A stretch of DNA of 64,000 nucleotides from Novosphingobium sp. (lineage in GTDB: Bacteria > Pseudomonadota > Alphaproteobacteria > Sphingomonadales > Sphingomonadaceae). The notes below the pieces were generated by a model. That model saw nothing but the letters and a program-made list of their open reading frames with translations, was not told where the DNA came from and ran no database searches. Location of the stretch: NCBI RefSeq assembly GCF_039595395.1, contig NZ_JBCNLP010000001.1, positions 3,844,001 through 3,908,000 on the forward strand, in the 5' to 3' direction. Below, piece after piece: positions 53,043 to 62,269 of the stretch (its first letter is position 1; each line of letters opens with the position of its first letter). A program made the position numbers and the translations under genes.

Positions 53043-54644
53043 CTACGCTCCCTTTCGCCGCAACACAAGAGCGCTCCCGCCAAGAAGAAGCACAGCCCAG
53101 ACAAGCGGAAGTGTGTTGCCCATGCTCGCGAACAGCGTCGCGGCATGCGCGGGCGGCACGAAACCGTCGAAACGTGCCCCCACCCCGCGCGGCGCGGCAT
53201 GGCGAATGAGACCATCGGCATCGACCACCGCACTCACCCCGTTGGTGGTGGAGCGCAGCACCGGCAGACCTTCCTCAATCGCCCGCAGCCGGGCCTGAGC
53301 GAGATGTTGGGGCGGCCCCCAGTCGCCGAACCAGCCATCGTTGGAGGGGTTCACAATATAGTCCGGGCGATGCTCGCGATCGACCACTTGGCCGGAGAAA
53401 ATGATCTCGTAACAGATCTGCATGCCCGCCTTGCCAAGGTCGGCCAGGTCGACGGTGCGCGGGCCGGGCCCTGCACGAAAGTCTATCTCGCCGGGCACCA
53501 GCCGGGCCAGCCCCAGCGGCTCCAGCAGGCCGCGCATCGGCAGATATTCGCCGTAAGGCACCAGATGCGCCTTGGCATAGCTGCCCACAATGCGCCCATG
53601 GCCATCGAGCGCGGTGATGACATTCTGGCCGCTCTCCGCGACCTTGCCCTTGATGTCGAGATCGACCGAGCCGGTCAGCAGCACGCTGTTGGCGCCCGCC
53701 ACCCGGCCCAGCCGCAGACGGGCCAGCGCGGGGTCGCCATAGGCGGTGCTGTCATAGAACCAGGCCGGATAGCCATCGCGCATAAAGTCCGGCACGCCCG
53801 ATTCCGGCCAGAGCAGAATGCGCCGGTCAGCGGCATGCAGCGGCCATGAAAGGCCTGCCGTCTGCTGGAACTGCGCCTCGAAATTGGCAGGATCGTTGAG
53901 GACCTCCTGCGTGATGTTGGGCTGCACCAGCGTATAGGCGACATGCCCCTCAGCCAGATGCGCCGGGGCGGGCCAGAGCAGCGCGCCGCCCACCAGCACG
54001 GCAGGCACGGCGACCAGCGCGGCGGCTTGGGGGCGCCTGGCGGGCCAGAGCATCACGCCCACCGCCATCGCCGCCCCCAGCCCCGCCGCGAGGCCCGAAA
54101 GCGCATAGGTGCCCAGCCATGGCAGCAGCGCCGCCAACCCGACATGGGTGTCATCGCCCAGCAGCGCCACGCCCAGCGGATTCCACGCAAAGCCGGTGAA
54201 CAGCCATGAACGCAGCCATTCGCTGACGATCCACGCCCCCGCAAAGCCCGGCACCAGCGCCAGCGGCGCACGGCGCACAAACCACGCCCCCACCGCCGCC
54301 AGAGCCGGAAACAGCGCCAGATAAAGCGAGAGCAGCACCACCGCGATCCCGCCCAGCCAGCCGGGCATCTTGGCCTGATAGGTGAAGGCCGTCGCGATCC
54401 AACTGTTGCCGGCGGAAAAATGCCCCACACCCCACAGCCAGCCGATCAGCGCGGCGCGATGCCAGGAGGGCGCCCGCGCCACCAGCCAGACCAGCGCTCC
54501 CACCCCCAGCAGCATCGCGGGCCACAGCCCCAGCGGGCGGAAGCCAAGCGCGGCCATCACGCCCAGCGCGATAATCAGGGCAGCGCGCCAGCTCCCATGG
54601 AGCAGGGCGTTCAACTTGCGTTGGAAGGGGGAAATTTCAGCCAT
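53043..54644 (-). CDS. lnt: Apolipoprotein N-acyltransferase
   Basis: 533-residue inner-membrane enzyme that N-acylates the diacylglyceryl cysteine of lipoproteins. About seven N-terminal helices are followed by a nitrilase domain with the catalytic set: LLWPESGVPDF (Glu), AKAHLVPYGEYLPMR (Lys), and MQICYEIIFSGQV (Cys). All three are in place. Start at 54644 (MAEISPFQRK). It lies just upstream of metK on the same strand. It would process the NodT-type lipoprotein and the small lipoprotein encoded in this window among others. Confidence 0.95.
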   Translation of the reverse strand: MAEISPFQRKLNALLHGSWRAALIIALGVMAALGFRPLGLWPAMLLGVGALVWLVARAPSWHRAALIGWLWGVGHFSAGNSWIATAFTYQAKMPGWLGGIAVVLLSLYLALFPALAAVGAWFVRRAPLALVPGFAGAWIVSEWLRSWLFTGFAWNPLGVALLGDDTHVGLAALLPWLGTYALSGLAAGLGAAMAVGVMLWPARRPQAAALVAVPAVLVGGALLWPAPAHLAEGHVAYTLVQPNITQEVLNDPANFEAQFQQTAGLSWPLHAADRRILLWPESGVPDFMRDGYPAWFYDSTAYGDPALARLRLGRVAGANSVLLTGSVDLDIKGKVAESGQNVITALDGHGRIVGSYAKAHLVPYGEYLPMRGLLEPLGLARLVPGEIDFRAGPGPRTVDLADLGKAGMQICYEIIFSGQVVDREHRPDYIVNPSNDGWFGDWGPPQHLAQARLRAIEEGLPVLRSTTNGVSAVVDADGLIRHAAPRGVGARFDGFVPPAHAATLFASMGNTLPLVWAVLLLGGSALVLRRKGA

Positions 54645-54659
54645 GCGGTGAGGCTTAGA

Positions 54660-54706
54660 GCATCACGCGAAAAAGTGGGAACCGGTTTTTCGCAGGCAGC
54701 GATGCT
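54660..54706. repeat. Single diverged copy of the ACCGGTTCCCAC palindromic repeat
   Basis: Reverse-orientation relative of the 12176-12345 units: GCATCACGCGAAAAAGTGGG, then AACCGGTTTTTCGC and a degenerate closing arm (GCGATGC). It lies just before the lnt start, between lnt and the DUF4167 terminator. Confidence 0.8.
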
Positions 54707-54721
54707 CAAAGCCCGCCGCAC

Positions 54722-54772
54722 AAAAAACTGGAGCGGCTGATCCGGTATGATCGGACCAACCGCTCCAGTTTT
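54722..54772. terminator. Bidirectional terminator after DUF4167
   Basis: Perfect 12-bp outer stem AAACTGGAGCGG / CCGCTCCAGTTT with an inner pairing TCCG / CGGA, flanked by A-run and T-run, so it can act in both directions. It follows the leftward DUF4167 gene by 52 bases. Confidence 0.9.
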
Positions 54773-54823
54773 GTCAGCAACCCTTGCGGGATCGGCTTGC
54801 CCCCGGCGAAGCGGGGTGAGCGA

Positions 54824-55834
54824 TCAGCTGATCTGCTCGGCAGCCTGAGCGGCCTCTGCGGCCTTTTCCGCTGCCGTCTTGCGACGGGCGCGGGGGCGCT
54901 TGGGGGCCGGTTCAGCCTCTGCAGCGGGGGCGGGCGCAGCCTCGGCGACAGGGGCCGGAGCCGGTGCCTCGACAGCAGCCTCGCTCTTGCGGCCCGACGA
55001 GATCGAGGGCGGCAGCGATGAGGCGTCGAAGGAGGGCGGCGTCACGACTTCGGCCGATGCCTCACCCTCGGCGCGCGGCTCGGCCTTGCGGGGGCGACGC
55101 TCTTCGCGACCCTCGCGGCGCGGACGCACGCCGCGGTTGGCGCGGGTTTCGCGCAGGAAGGGGTTTTCGGCAGGCTCATAGACCACCGGCTCGGTGGCGG
55201 GCTGAGCTTCGGTCGATTCCTCGGAAACGGGCGCGGCGGCCTGTTCGCGGGGCTCATGCTCGCGATTGTCGCGCTGGCGCACGTCACGATCACGGCCCTC
55301 GCGCTCACGGTATTCGCGTTGCTCGCGCTGGGGCTGCTCGTCGCGGCGGCGATGCTCGCCCCGTTGATCCGAACGCGGCTGGTCCGGGCGTTGCTGGTCC
55401 GAACGCGGCTCACCGCGCGGCTCTTCACGCTCGCGGCGGGTGTAGACCGGCTGATCGAAGGTGGGGAAGTCGCTCTCCACCGAGAAATCGGCGGGGTCCT
55501 CGCCCTCATCGCGGAACGGCTCGCCATTGTCCTGCCAGCGGTCCTCGCGACGGGCGCGAGCCTCTTCCTGGCGCAGGCGAGTGTCGGCGATCACGCGGAA
55601 ATAGTGGTCGGCGAACTGCAGATAGTACTCGGCCGTGACCCGGTCGCCATTGAGATGGGCGTCATGGGCCAGTTTGCGGTACTTTTCCAGCAGCTGGGGC
55701 GCATTGCCCCGCGCCCGGCTGTCAATACGGTTGAGCTGCTGCCCACCGCCATTGCCCTGCGGGCGACCATTGCCGTTACCATTACCGCGGCTGCGCCGAC
55801 GGTTGTTGTTGTTGTTACCACGATTGTTGTTCAA
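54824..55834 (-). CDS. DUF4167 domain protein, Arg/Gln-rich, possible RNA-binding
   Basis: 336 residues from a TTG start at 55834 that has AAGGAAG upstream; the resulting LNNNRGNNNNN is the usual sphingomonad N-terminus. The conserved DUF4167 core follows: NRIDSRARGNAPQLLEKYRK, LAHDAHLNGDRVTAEYYLQF, ADHYFRVIADTR (~30-85). The rest is low-complexity: Arg/Glu/Gln/Asp-rich (ERREEPRGEPRSDQQR style) then Ala/Pro/Glu-rich with KRPRARRKTAAEKA at the end. The family is alphaproteobacterial and uncharacterised; the composition suggests RNA or nucleic-acid binding. An ATG at 55873 is an alternative start. The 306-base gap upstream (55835-56140) shows no gene. Confidence 0.85.
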   Translation of the reverse strand: MNNNRGNNNNNRRRSRGNGNGNGRPQGNGGGQQLNRIDSRARGNAPQLLEKYRKLAHDAHLNGDRVTAEYYLQFADHYFRVIADTRLRQEEARARREDRWQDNGEPFRDEGEDPADFSVESDFPTFDQPVYTRREREEPRGEPRSDQQRPDQPRSDQRGEHRRRDEQPQREQREYREREGRDRDVRQRDNREHEPREQAAAPVSEESTEAQPATEPVVYEPAENPFLRETRANRGVRPRREGREERRPRKAEPRAEGEASAEVVTPPSFDASSLPPSISSGRKSEAAVEAPAPAPVAEAAPAPAAEAEPAPKRPRARRKTAAEKAAEAAQAAEQIS

Positions 55835-56140
55835 GGGATCGGTCTTCCTTAAACCGGACTGCCACGCGGCCATAATGCACCGCCGGATCAGCCATCCGTC
55901 CTGTCCTTCGGCCCTTCCCCCGGGGCCTGTTGTTTGACGTGAGCCTGTCAAGGCCCTGCGCCCGATCGGTTCGTTCAAGCCCGAACCGCATCTGGCCCGC
56001 CTGCATGTGCCAAGACCTTTGAGCGGATTGCCCGGCCCCGACATGGATGCTGGAGTTCGGCCTGCCAGAGGGGAAGTCTTCATCCCTCGGCGTGCCTTGG
56101 CTTCATTTAGGGATCATGAGCCCAAATGCCAAGCGGAATC

Positions 56141-56989
56141 TTAATGCGACGAAGGTGGGGAGGAAGAAATTTCCAGCACGCGCGGGCGATCGCCCAGATC
56201 GCGATGCAGCCTTGCGGTGAGGCCCTGAGCCTGCGCCAGCGCCGAGACGGCCTGCGCCTGCGTATGGCCGATCTCGATCAGCGCCACGCCGCCCGGCGCC
56301 AGCAGGGTGGGTAAGGCGGGCAGGATGATGCGGTAGTCGTCCAGCCCCTCGGCCCCGGCGAAAAGGGCAGAGGCCGGTTCGTGATCGCGCACCGAAGGAT
56401 CGAGCGGAGCCTCATCCTCGACATAGGGCGGGTTGGCGAGGATCAAATCGAAGCGGCCCAGCCCTGCGGTCCAGTCGGGCTGCGTCCAGTCGCCCGGACG
56501 CAGATCGGCGCGCGGGGCAAGGTTAAGCCTTTGGGCATTGGTGCGGGCCACTGCCAGCGCACCGGGCGAACGTTCGATGCCGATGCCTTGCGCCTCGGGG
56601 AGGTTATGCAGCACCGCCAGCAGCAGCGCGCCCGAGCCCAGCCCCAGATCGAGGACACGTTGGGCGTCAGGGCGGGCCGCCAGAGCAGCCTCCACCAGCA
56701 CCTCGCTGTCGCCGCGCGGGATCAGCACATCGGGGGAGACGGCAAACTCCAGCCCGAAAAATTCCTGCGATCCGGTGATATAGGCGACGGGCTCATGGCG
56801 CAGACGCCGTTCGATCAGCGCCGCGAAGCCTTCCGGCACCGCACTGCGCCCATGGTTGAGCAGCATCGCCGAGCGCGTCACCCCCAGCGCATGGGCCATC
56901 AGCACTTCGGCGTCGAGGCGGGCCGTGTCGCTGGTTGCGGCCAGACGGTTTGCAGCCTCGCGCAGCGCCTGCGTGACCGTGTCACTCAC
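56141..56989 (-). CDS. prmC: Peptide chain release factor glutamine N5-methyltransferase
   Basis: 282 residues. N-terminal helical domain followed by the SAM-dependent methyltransferase fold: ARLDAEVLMAHALG, VLIPRGDSEVLVEAAL (PR-D motif), VLDLGLGSGALLLAVL (SAM loop; LG rather than the usual TG), and ILANPPYVED with the NPPY catalytic motif that methylates the glutamine of the GGQ motif. The substrate, PrfA, is encoded immediately upstream with an 8-base overlap, so the two are coupled. C-terminal residues SSSPPSSH are a non-conserved tail. Confidence 0.93.
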   Translation of the reverse strand: MSDTVTQALREAANRLAATSDTARLDAEVLMAHALGVTRSAMLLNHGRSAVPEGFAALIERRLRHEPVAYITGSQEFFGLEFAVSPDVLIPRGDSEVLVEAALAARPDAQRVLDLGLGSGALLLAVLHNLPEAQGIGIERSPGALAVARTNAQRLNLAPRADLRPGDWTQPDWTAGLGRFDLILANPPYVEDEAPLDPSVRDHEPASALFAGAEGLDDYRIILPALPTLLAPGGVALIEIGHTQAQAVSALAQAQGLTARLHRDLGDRPRVLEISSSPPSSH

Positions 56990-58049
56990 CGATGGCGGCC
57001 AGACGCTTGGCCTGATCCTCGGCGATCAGCGCATCGACCAGTTCAGTGAGGCCCGGCCCTTCCAGCACCTCGGGCAGGCGGTGCAGGGTCAGGTTGATGC
57101 GGTGGTCCGTCACGCGGCCCTGCGGAAAATTATAGGTACGGATGCGCTCGGAGCGGTCGCCGCTGCCGACCATCGCCTTGCGCGCCTCGGCCTCGGCACC
57201 CTGAGCCTCGGCGCGGCGCTGGTCGTAGATGCGCGTGCGCAGCACCTGCATCGCCTTGGCCTTGTTCTTATGCTGGCTGCGCTCGTCCTGACAGATCACC
57301 ACGATGCCGGTGGGCAGATGGGTGAGGCGCACCGCCGAATCGGTGGTGTTGACGTGCTGGCCGCCCGCCCCGCTGGCGCGGTAGATGTCGATCTTGATGT
57401 CCTTGTCGTCGAGCTGAACATCGACCTCATCGGGCTCGGGCAGGACGGCGACGGTGGCGGCGCTGGTGTGGATGCGCCCGCCCGATTCGGTGACCGGCAC
57501 GCGCTGCACGCGATGCACGCCACTCTCGAACTTCAGCTTGGCGAAGACGCCCTGCCCCGCGATGTTGGCGACCACTTCCTTGAAGCCGCCCAATTCGTTG
57601 GCGTTGACCGAGATCATCTCGACCCGCCAGCCCATCTCACCCGCAAAGCGCTCATACATGCGGTAGAGATCGGCGGCGAACAGAGCGGCCTCATCACCGC
57701 CCGTGCCCGCGCGGATTTCCAGCATCGCCGGGCGGCTGTCGGCCACATCGCGCGGCAGCATGGCGATGGAAAGCGCGCGTTCGGCCTCGGGCAGATCCTC
57801 GCGCAGGCGGGTCAGCTCTTCCTCGGCCAGCGCGCGCATTTCGGGGTCGTCCTGCATCGCCGAAAGATCGGCCTGCTCGACACGCATGGCCGAGACGGCG
57901 GCGGCGGCGCGGGCCACCGGCTCCAACTCGGCATAGTCGCGGCTGGCGGCGACGAACTCGCCACCCTCCAGCGTGCCCGAGGCGAGCCGCGCCTCCAACT
58001 GGGCAAAACGCGCCCCGATTTGCGCAAGACGGGCGTCGGAGATGGTCAT
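56982..58049 (-). CDS. prfA: Peptide chain release factor 1
   Basis: 355-residue class I release factor recognising UAA and UAG. It contains the GGQ catalytic loop (GAGGQHVNTTDSAVRLTH) and the PxT-type codon-recognition loop (RVPVTESGGRIHTSAATV). IEIRAGTGGDEAALFA marks the middle domain. Start at 58049 one base from the hisS stop. It is modified by PrmC, encoded downstream in the same operon (hisS-prfA-prmC). Confidence 0.96.
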   Translation of the reverse strand: MTISDARLAQIGARFAQLEARLASGTLEGGEFVAASRDYAELEPVARAAAAVSAMRVEQADLSAMQDDPEMRALAEEELTRLREDLPEAERALSIAMLPRDVADSRPAMLEIRAGTGGDEAALFAADLYRMYERFAGEMGWRVEMISVNANELGGFKEVVANIAGQGVFAKLKFESGVHRVQRVPVTESGGRIHTSAATVAVLPEPDEVDVQLDDKDIKIDIYRASGAGGQHVNTTDSAVRLTHLPTGIVVICQDERSQHKNKAKAMQVLRTRIYDQRRAEAQGAEAEARKAMVGSGDRSERIRTYNFPQGRVTDHRINLTLHRLPEVLEGPGLTELVDALIAEDQAKRLAAIGE

Positions 58050-58050
58050 G

Positions 58051-59301
58051 TCAGGCGATCAGCGCCTCGATACGCGCCACATCGCCATCGACATTGCGCA
58101 GGCGGGTGGTCAGCCCCTCATCGCCCCAGCCCAGCGCGAGAATGGCGCGGGTGTTCGATTTCACGGCCTTGTCGAAACGCTTGCGGGGGCTGCCGCTGGC
58201 GATCAGCTCGGCCGCCAGACCGCCACGGCGCAGCGCCGCGACATGGCCCATGCCCGCGGTGAGCGCGCGATCGTCCTCGACCACCACCGTGACCTCGGTG
58301 CGATCCTCGGAGACCTGCCCCGCATCGGCGACCAGCATGGCAAGGCGCTCGATCCCCGCCGCCCAGCCGACAGCCGGGGTCGGCGCGCCGCCCAGCGATT
58401 CCATCAGGCCATCATAACGCCCGCCACCCAGCACGGTGCCCTGAGCGCCCAGCCGGTCGGTCACGAACTCGAACGCCGTGTGGCGATAGTAATCGAGGCC
58501 GCGCACCAGCGCCGGGGCACGCACCCACGACACGCCCGCCGCATCCAGACCGCCGGTGACCTTGGCGAAGAAATCCTGCGCTTCGGCCGAGAGGTAATCG
58601 TCGATCTTCGGCGCATCGGCGGTGAAGGGCTTGTCGCGCGGGTCCTTGGAATCAAGGATGCGCAGCGGGTTGCGCTCCAGACGGTCCTGCGAATCCTCGC
58701 TCAGCGCATCCTTGTGGGCGCGGAAATAGTCGATCAGCGCGGCGCGCCAGGCCTCGCGGCTCTCGCCATCGCCCAGCGTGTTGAGCTGCAAGGTCACGCC
58801 ATCGGCAATGCCCAGCTCCTTGAGCAACTGATCGGCCATCACCAGCAGTTCAACGTCGGCGGTCGGTTCCGCCGCGCCGATCACCTCGGCGTCAAGCTGG
58901 TGGAACTGGCGATAGCGGCCCTTTTGCGGGCGCTCGTAACGGAACAGCGGACCGTGGGTGGCCAGCTTCACCGGCGCGTACTGCTGCCAGCCATTGGTGA
59001 TATAGGCGCGCGACAGGCCCGCCGTGAACTCGGGGCGCAGGGTCAGCGATTCCCCGCCGCGATCCTCGAAGGAGTACATTTCCTTCGACACCACGTCCGT
59101 CGTTTCGCCGAGCGAACGCGAAAACACCGTCGTCTTTTCAAAGACCGGCATCTCCACCCGGCGGAAGCGGTACAGGCGGCGGATACGCTCGAAGGTCTCC
59201 ACCACATGGGCGAAGGCCTCGGCATCGGCGCCGAAAATGTCCTGCGTGCCGCGGATGGCCTGCGGAGTCTCGATACGGGCGGGCTTTTCACTCTTGCTCA
59301 T
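58051..59301 (-). CDS. hisS: Histidyl-tRNA synthetase
   Basis: 416-residue class II tRNA synthetase. Motif 2 and histidine A motifs are visible: TLRPEFTAGLSRAY, GPLFRYERPQKGRYRQFHQL, and LVRGLDYYRHTAFEF, the HisRS-specific loop, with GGGRYDGLMESLGG and GWAAGIERLAML near the end of the catalytic core. The C-terminal anticodon-binding domain (VTVVVEDDRALTAGM...) follows. Start at 59301 (MSKSEK). It is first in the hisS-prfA-prmC operon. Confidence 0.96.
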   Translation of the reverse strand: MSKSEKPARIETPQAIRGTQDIFGADAEAFAHVVETFERIRRLYRFRRVEMPVFEKTTVFSRSLGETTDVVSKEMYSFEDRGGESLTLRPEFTAGLSRAYITNGWQQYAPVKLATHGPLFRYERPQKGRYRQFHQLDAEVIGAAEPTADVELLVMADQLLKELGIADGVTLQLNTLGDGESREAWRAALIDYFRAHKDALSEDSQDRLERNPLRILDSKDPRDKPFTADAPKIDDYLSAEAQDFFAKVTGGLDAAGVSWVRAPALVRGLDYYRHTAFEFVTDRLGAQGTVLGGGRYDGLMESLGGAPTPAVGWAAGIERLAMLVADAGQVSEDRTEVTVVVEDDRALTAGMGHVAALRRGGLAAELIASGSPRKRFDKAVKSNTRAILALGWGDEGLTTRLRNVDGDVARIEALIA

Positions 59302-59460
59302 GGCCACGCCCGATAGCGCCACGCGCGCGCGGCGTGAAGCACCTGTTTGCGCCTATCCATCTACATCAGTGTCAGTGAAGATATCAAAACTGCGCAATTC
59401 GCCATTTGCCCCGCAGAAGATTGTTGCGAGCCGCTCCGGTTCGCGCCAGATAAACGCACC

Positions 59461-61428
59461 ATGAACAAGCTCCGCAACGCCGCGCGTCTCGCGCTGACCC
59501 TCACCCTGACAGCCAGCACGCTGGCCGTTGCCCTCCCCGCCCTCGCGCAGAGCCCGGCGCGCTCCGCCCCCACGGCAGTGCCACTGCCTCACAGCGTGCC
59601 CGACGCGGTGGACACGCCCTATGCCGGCACCATCACGCTGGACATCGATGCCAGCGACACGGTGCGCGCCGCCTATCGCGTGACCGAGACCATCCCCGTT
59701 GCCGCCGGAACCAAGGATCTGATTCTGCAGCTTCCGCAGTGGATTCCGGGCCATCACTCGCCGGGCGGCACGATGGACCAGCTCGTCGGCGTGCAGTTCT
59801 TTGCCAATGGCAAGCTGCTGACCTGGCACCGTGACCCGGTCGAGGTCTTCGCCTTCCACGTCGATGTGCCCGAGGGCACGCAGGCGGTCGTCGCCAAGTT
59901 CATCAACACCTCGCCGCTGCAGTCGAACGAAGGCCGCGTGACCGTCACGCCCGAGATGCTGAACCTGCAGTGGGACCGCATGAGCCTGTATCCGGCCGGC
60001 CATTACGTGCGCCAGATCAAGTTCAAGCCCACGGTGAAGTTCCCCACCGGCTGGGGCGTGGCCAGCGCGCTGGACGGCAAGACCCAGACCGGCGACACCG
60101 TGACCTGGAACGAGGTCGAGTACGACACGCTGGTCGATTCGCCGGTGTTCGCGGGCGCCAACTTCAAGCGATTCGATCTGGGCAAGCAAGTCGCGCTCGA
60201 TGTCGTGGCCGACCGCCCCGAGAATCTGGATGTGAAGCCCGAGAATGTCGGCGCCTACAAGGCGCTCGTCGATGAAGCCTTCCTGGCTTATGGCGCGCAT
60301 CACTTCGACCATTACGACATTCTGCTGGCCCTGTCGGACAAGCTGGGCGGCATCGGTCTGGAGCATCACCGTTCGTCCGAGAACTCGATGCAGCCCAAGG
60401 CGCTGACCGACTGGAAGGATCTCGACTGGGCCCGCAACGTCATCCCGCATGAGATCAGCCATAGCTGGGACGGCAAGTTCCGCCGCTCGGCCAAGCTGTG
60501 GACCCCTGACTACCGCCAGCCCATGCAGGACAATCTGCTGTGGGTGTACGAAGGCCAGAACCAGTTCTGGGGCCTGATCCTGGCCGCGCGCTCGGGCGTG
60601 CAGAGCAAGGAAAGCGTGCTGGGCCAGTTCGCCTCCTATGCCGGCGGCTTCACCTATGAGGCGGGCCGCGAATGGCGCAGCGTGGAAGACACCACCCACG
60701 ATCCGATCATCGCCAACCGCCGCCCCAAGCCCTTCGCCACGATGGACCGCAACGAGGACTATTACACCGAGGGCGCGCTGGTCTGGGTCGAAGCCGACCA
60801 GATCATCCGCGAAGGCACCGGCGGCAAGAAGGGCCTCGACGATTTCGCCAAGGTGTTCTTCGGCATCAACAACGGCGACTGGGGCGAAGTGCCCTATGAG
60901 TTCGAGGATGTGGTCAAGGCGCTCAACACCGTCTACCCGCATGACTGGGCCAGCTTCCTGAAGACCCGCTTCCAGACGCCGGGCCAGCCCGTGCCGCTGA
61001 CCGGCATCGAGAAGGGCGGCTACAAGCTGGTCTGGAAGGAAGAGCCCAACCCCTATGACAAGGGCCGCATCGGCATGGCCAAGGGCAGCGTCAGCCTGTC
61101 CTACTCGCTGGGCGTGGGCATCGACAAGGAAGGCAAGGTCACCAGCACCGTCTGGGGCAGCCCGGCCTTCAACGCGGGGCTGGTCACCGGCGCCAAGATC
61201 ATCGGCATCAATGGCCGCAGCTATGATTCCGACGACATGAAGGCCGCCGTCACCGCCGCCAAGGGCACCAACCAGCCCATCACGCTGGTGGTGGAGCGCG
61301 CCGGGCGCGTGCAGACCATCGCCATCGATTACCACGACGGCCTGCGCTACCCCTGGCTGGAGAAGACCGGCAAGGGCGAGGCGGGCCTCGACCTGCTGCT
61401 GGCCCCGCGTCGTCCGGGCGCGAAGTAA
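59461..61428 (+). CDS. M61-family metallopeptidase with PDZ domain
   Basis: 655 residues. Signal peptide MNKLRNAARLALTLTLTAST...LAQSP; N-terminal beta domain; catalytic zinc motif HEISHSWDGKF (H330, E331, H334) with downstream Glu ligand expected in LLWVYEGQNQFW; C-terminal PDZ domain near 545-630 (GSPAFNAGLVTGAKIIGINGR). The family acts as glycyl aminopeptidase or endopeptidase in the periplasm. Homologues are abundant in sphingomonads. The start at 59461 gives the clean signal; a start at 59347 does not. DUF1345 follows four bases downstream. Confidence 0.92.
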   Translation: MNKLRNAARLALTLTLTASTLAVALPALAQSPARSAPTAVPLPHSVPDAVDTPYAGTITLDIDASDTVRAAYRVTETIPVAAGTKDLILQLPQWIPGHHSPGGTMDQLVGVQFFANGKLLTWHRDPVEVFAFHVDVPEGTQAVVAKFINTSPLQSNEGRVTVTPEMLNLQWDRMSLYPAGHYVRQIKFKPTVKFPTGWGVASALDGKTQTGDTVTWNEVEYDTLVDSPVFAGANFKRFDLGKQVALDVVADRPENLDVKPENVGAYKALVDEAFLAYGAHHFDHYDILLALSDKLGGIGLEHHRSSENSMQPKALTDWKDLDWARNVIPHEISHSWDGKFRRSAKLWTPDYRQPMQDNLLWVYEGQNQFWGLILAARSGVQSKESVLGQFASYAGGFTYEAGREWRSVEDTTHDPIIANRRPKPFATMDRNEDYYTEGALVWVEADQIIREGTGGKKGLDDFAKVFFGINNGDWGEVPYEFEDVVKALNTVYPHDWASFLKTRFQTPGQPVPLTGIEKGGYKLVWKEEPNPYDKGRIGMAKGSVSLSYSLGVGIDKEGKVTSTVWGSPAFNAGLVTGAKIIGINGRSYDSDDMKAAVTAAKGTNQPITLVVERAGRVQTIAIDYHDGLRYPWLEKTGKGEAGLDLLLAPRRPGAK

Positions 61429-61432
61429 GCGC

Positions 61433-62116
61433 ATGGGGGCCAAGCAGCCCCCAAGGGCGTGGGGATGGAGCTGGCTCCTGCCCCCACGCTTCATGCTGTT
61501 CCTGGCCAGCTTCCTGCTGGCCGGGGCAGCGCTTCTGCCGCTGGCCCAGCGCTGGAGTCAGGCCCTGCTGGGCGGTTTCGATGTCGGCGTGCTGGTCTTC
61601 AGCCTGTCGCTCTGGCCGCTGACCCGCGATCACACCCCCGGCGAAATGCGCCGCCATGCCCGCGACAATGATGCGCGCCGCCTTGGCGTGCTGGTGATCA
61701 CCAGCCTGCTGATGGCGGTGATGGTGACCGGCGTGGCGATCGAACTGCCCGACGCGCGGCGCGAATCGGGTGCGGGCCATATGCTGTCGATGCTGCTGGT
61801 GCTGGCGTCACTGGTGGTGGCCTGGGTCTTTTCCAATCTGATCTGCGCGCTGCATTACGCGCATCTCTTCTATGGCGAGGGCACCGAGGGCGGGCTGAAA
61901 TTCCCGGCGGACTCCCGCGAGGGAGGGGACGACTATTGCCCCAACTTCTGGGATTTCGCCTATTTTTCCCTGACGATGGGCATGGCCTTCGCCACCAGCG
62001 ATGTGGCCATCACCGAGCCGCGCATCCGCCGCTTTGCCACGCTGCATGGCGCCGCGGCCTTTTTCTACAATCTGATCGTGCTGGCTTTTACGATCAATGT
62101 GACCGCAAGCGGCTAG
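61433..62116 (+). CDS. DUF1345 membrane protein
   Basis: 227-residue inner-membrane protein with about five helices. The family pattern is clear: LLPLAQRWSQALLGGFDVGVLVF near residue 35, then a cytoplasmic segment MRRHARDNDARR, and later ALHYAHLFYGEG and FWDFAYFSLTMGMAFATSDVAITEPRIRR (in outline), the conserved DFxYFSxTxGMxFxTSDV block of DUF1345. Function unknown. Four bases after the M61 peptidase stop, so probably co-transcribed. The stop codon lies within a 24-bp tandem duplication. Confidence 0.88.
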   Translation: MGAKQPPRAWGWSWLLPPRFMLFLASFLLAGAALLPLAQRWSQALLGGFDVGVLVFSLSLWPLTRDHTPGEMRRHARDNDARRLGVLVITSLLMAVMVTGVAIELPDARRESGAGHMLSMLLVLASLVVAWVFSNLICALHYAHLFYGEGTEGGLKFPADSREGGDDYCPNFWDFAYFSLTMGMAFATSDVAITEPRIRRFATLHGAAAFFYNLIVLAFTINVTASG

Positions 62117-62140
62117 ATCAATGTGGCCGCAAGCGGCTGG
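62093..62140 (+). repeat. 24-bp tandem duplication spanning the DUF1345 stop
   Basis: Two adjacent 24-base units (62093-62116 and 62117-62140) starting ATCAATGTG and ending CGCAAGCGGCT, 22 of 24 identical. The stop codon TAG is in the first unit; the second reads TGG at that place. Confidence 0.8.
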
Positions 62141-62269
62141 GCGCAAATATCGCCCTCGCGACCCAAGGGCCCCGTTGCAATGCAGCAAACCCGCGTCTAG
62201 GGCTGGCCTTACGTAAGTTTCCTGCGCGGCGGCTGCGGCCTTATGCGCTTTGCAAAGACGATGGGTGCC

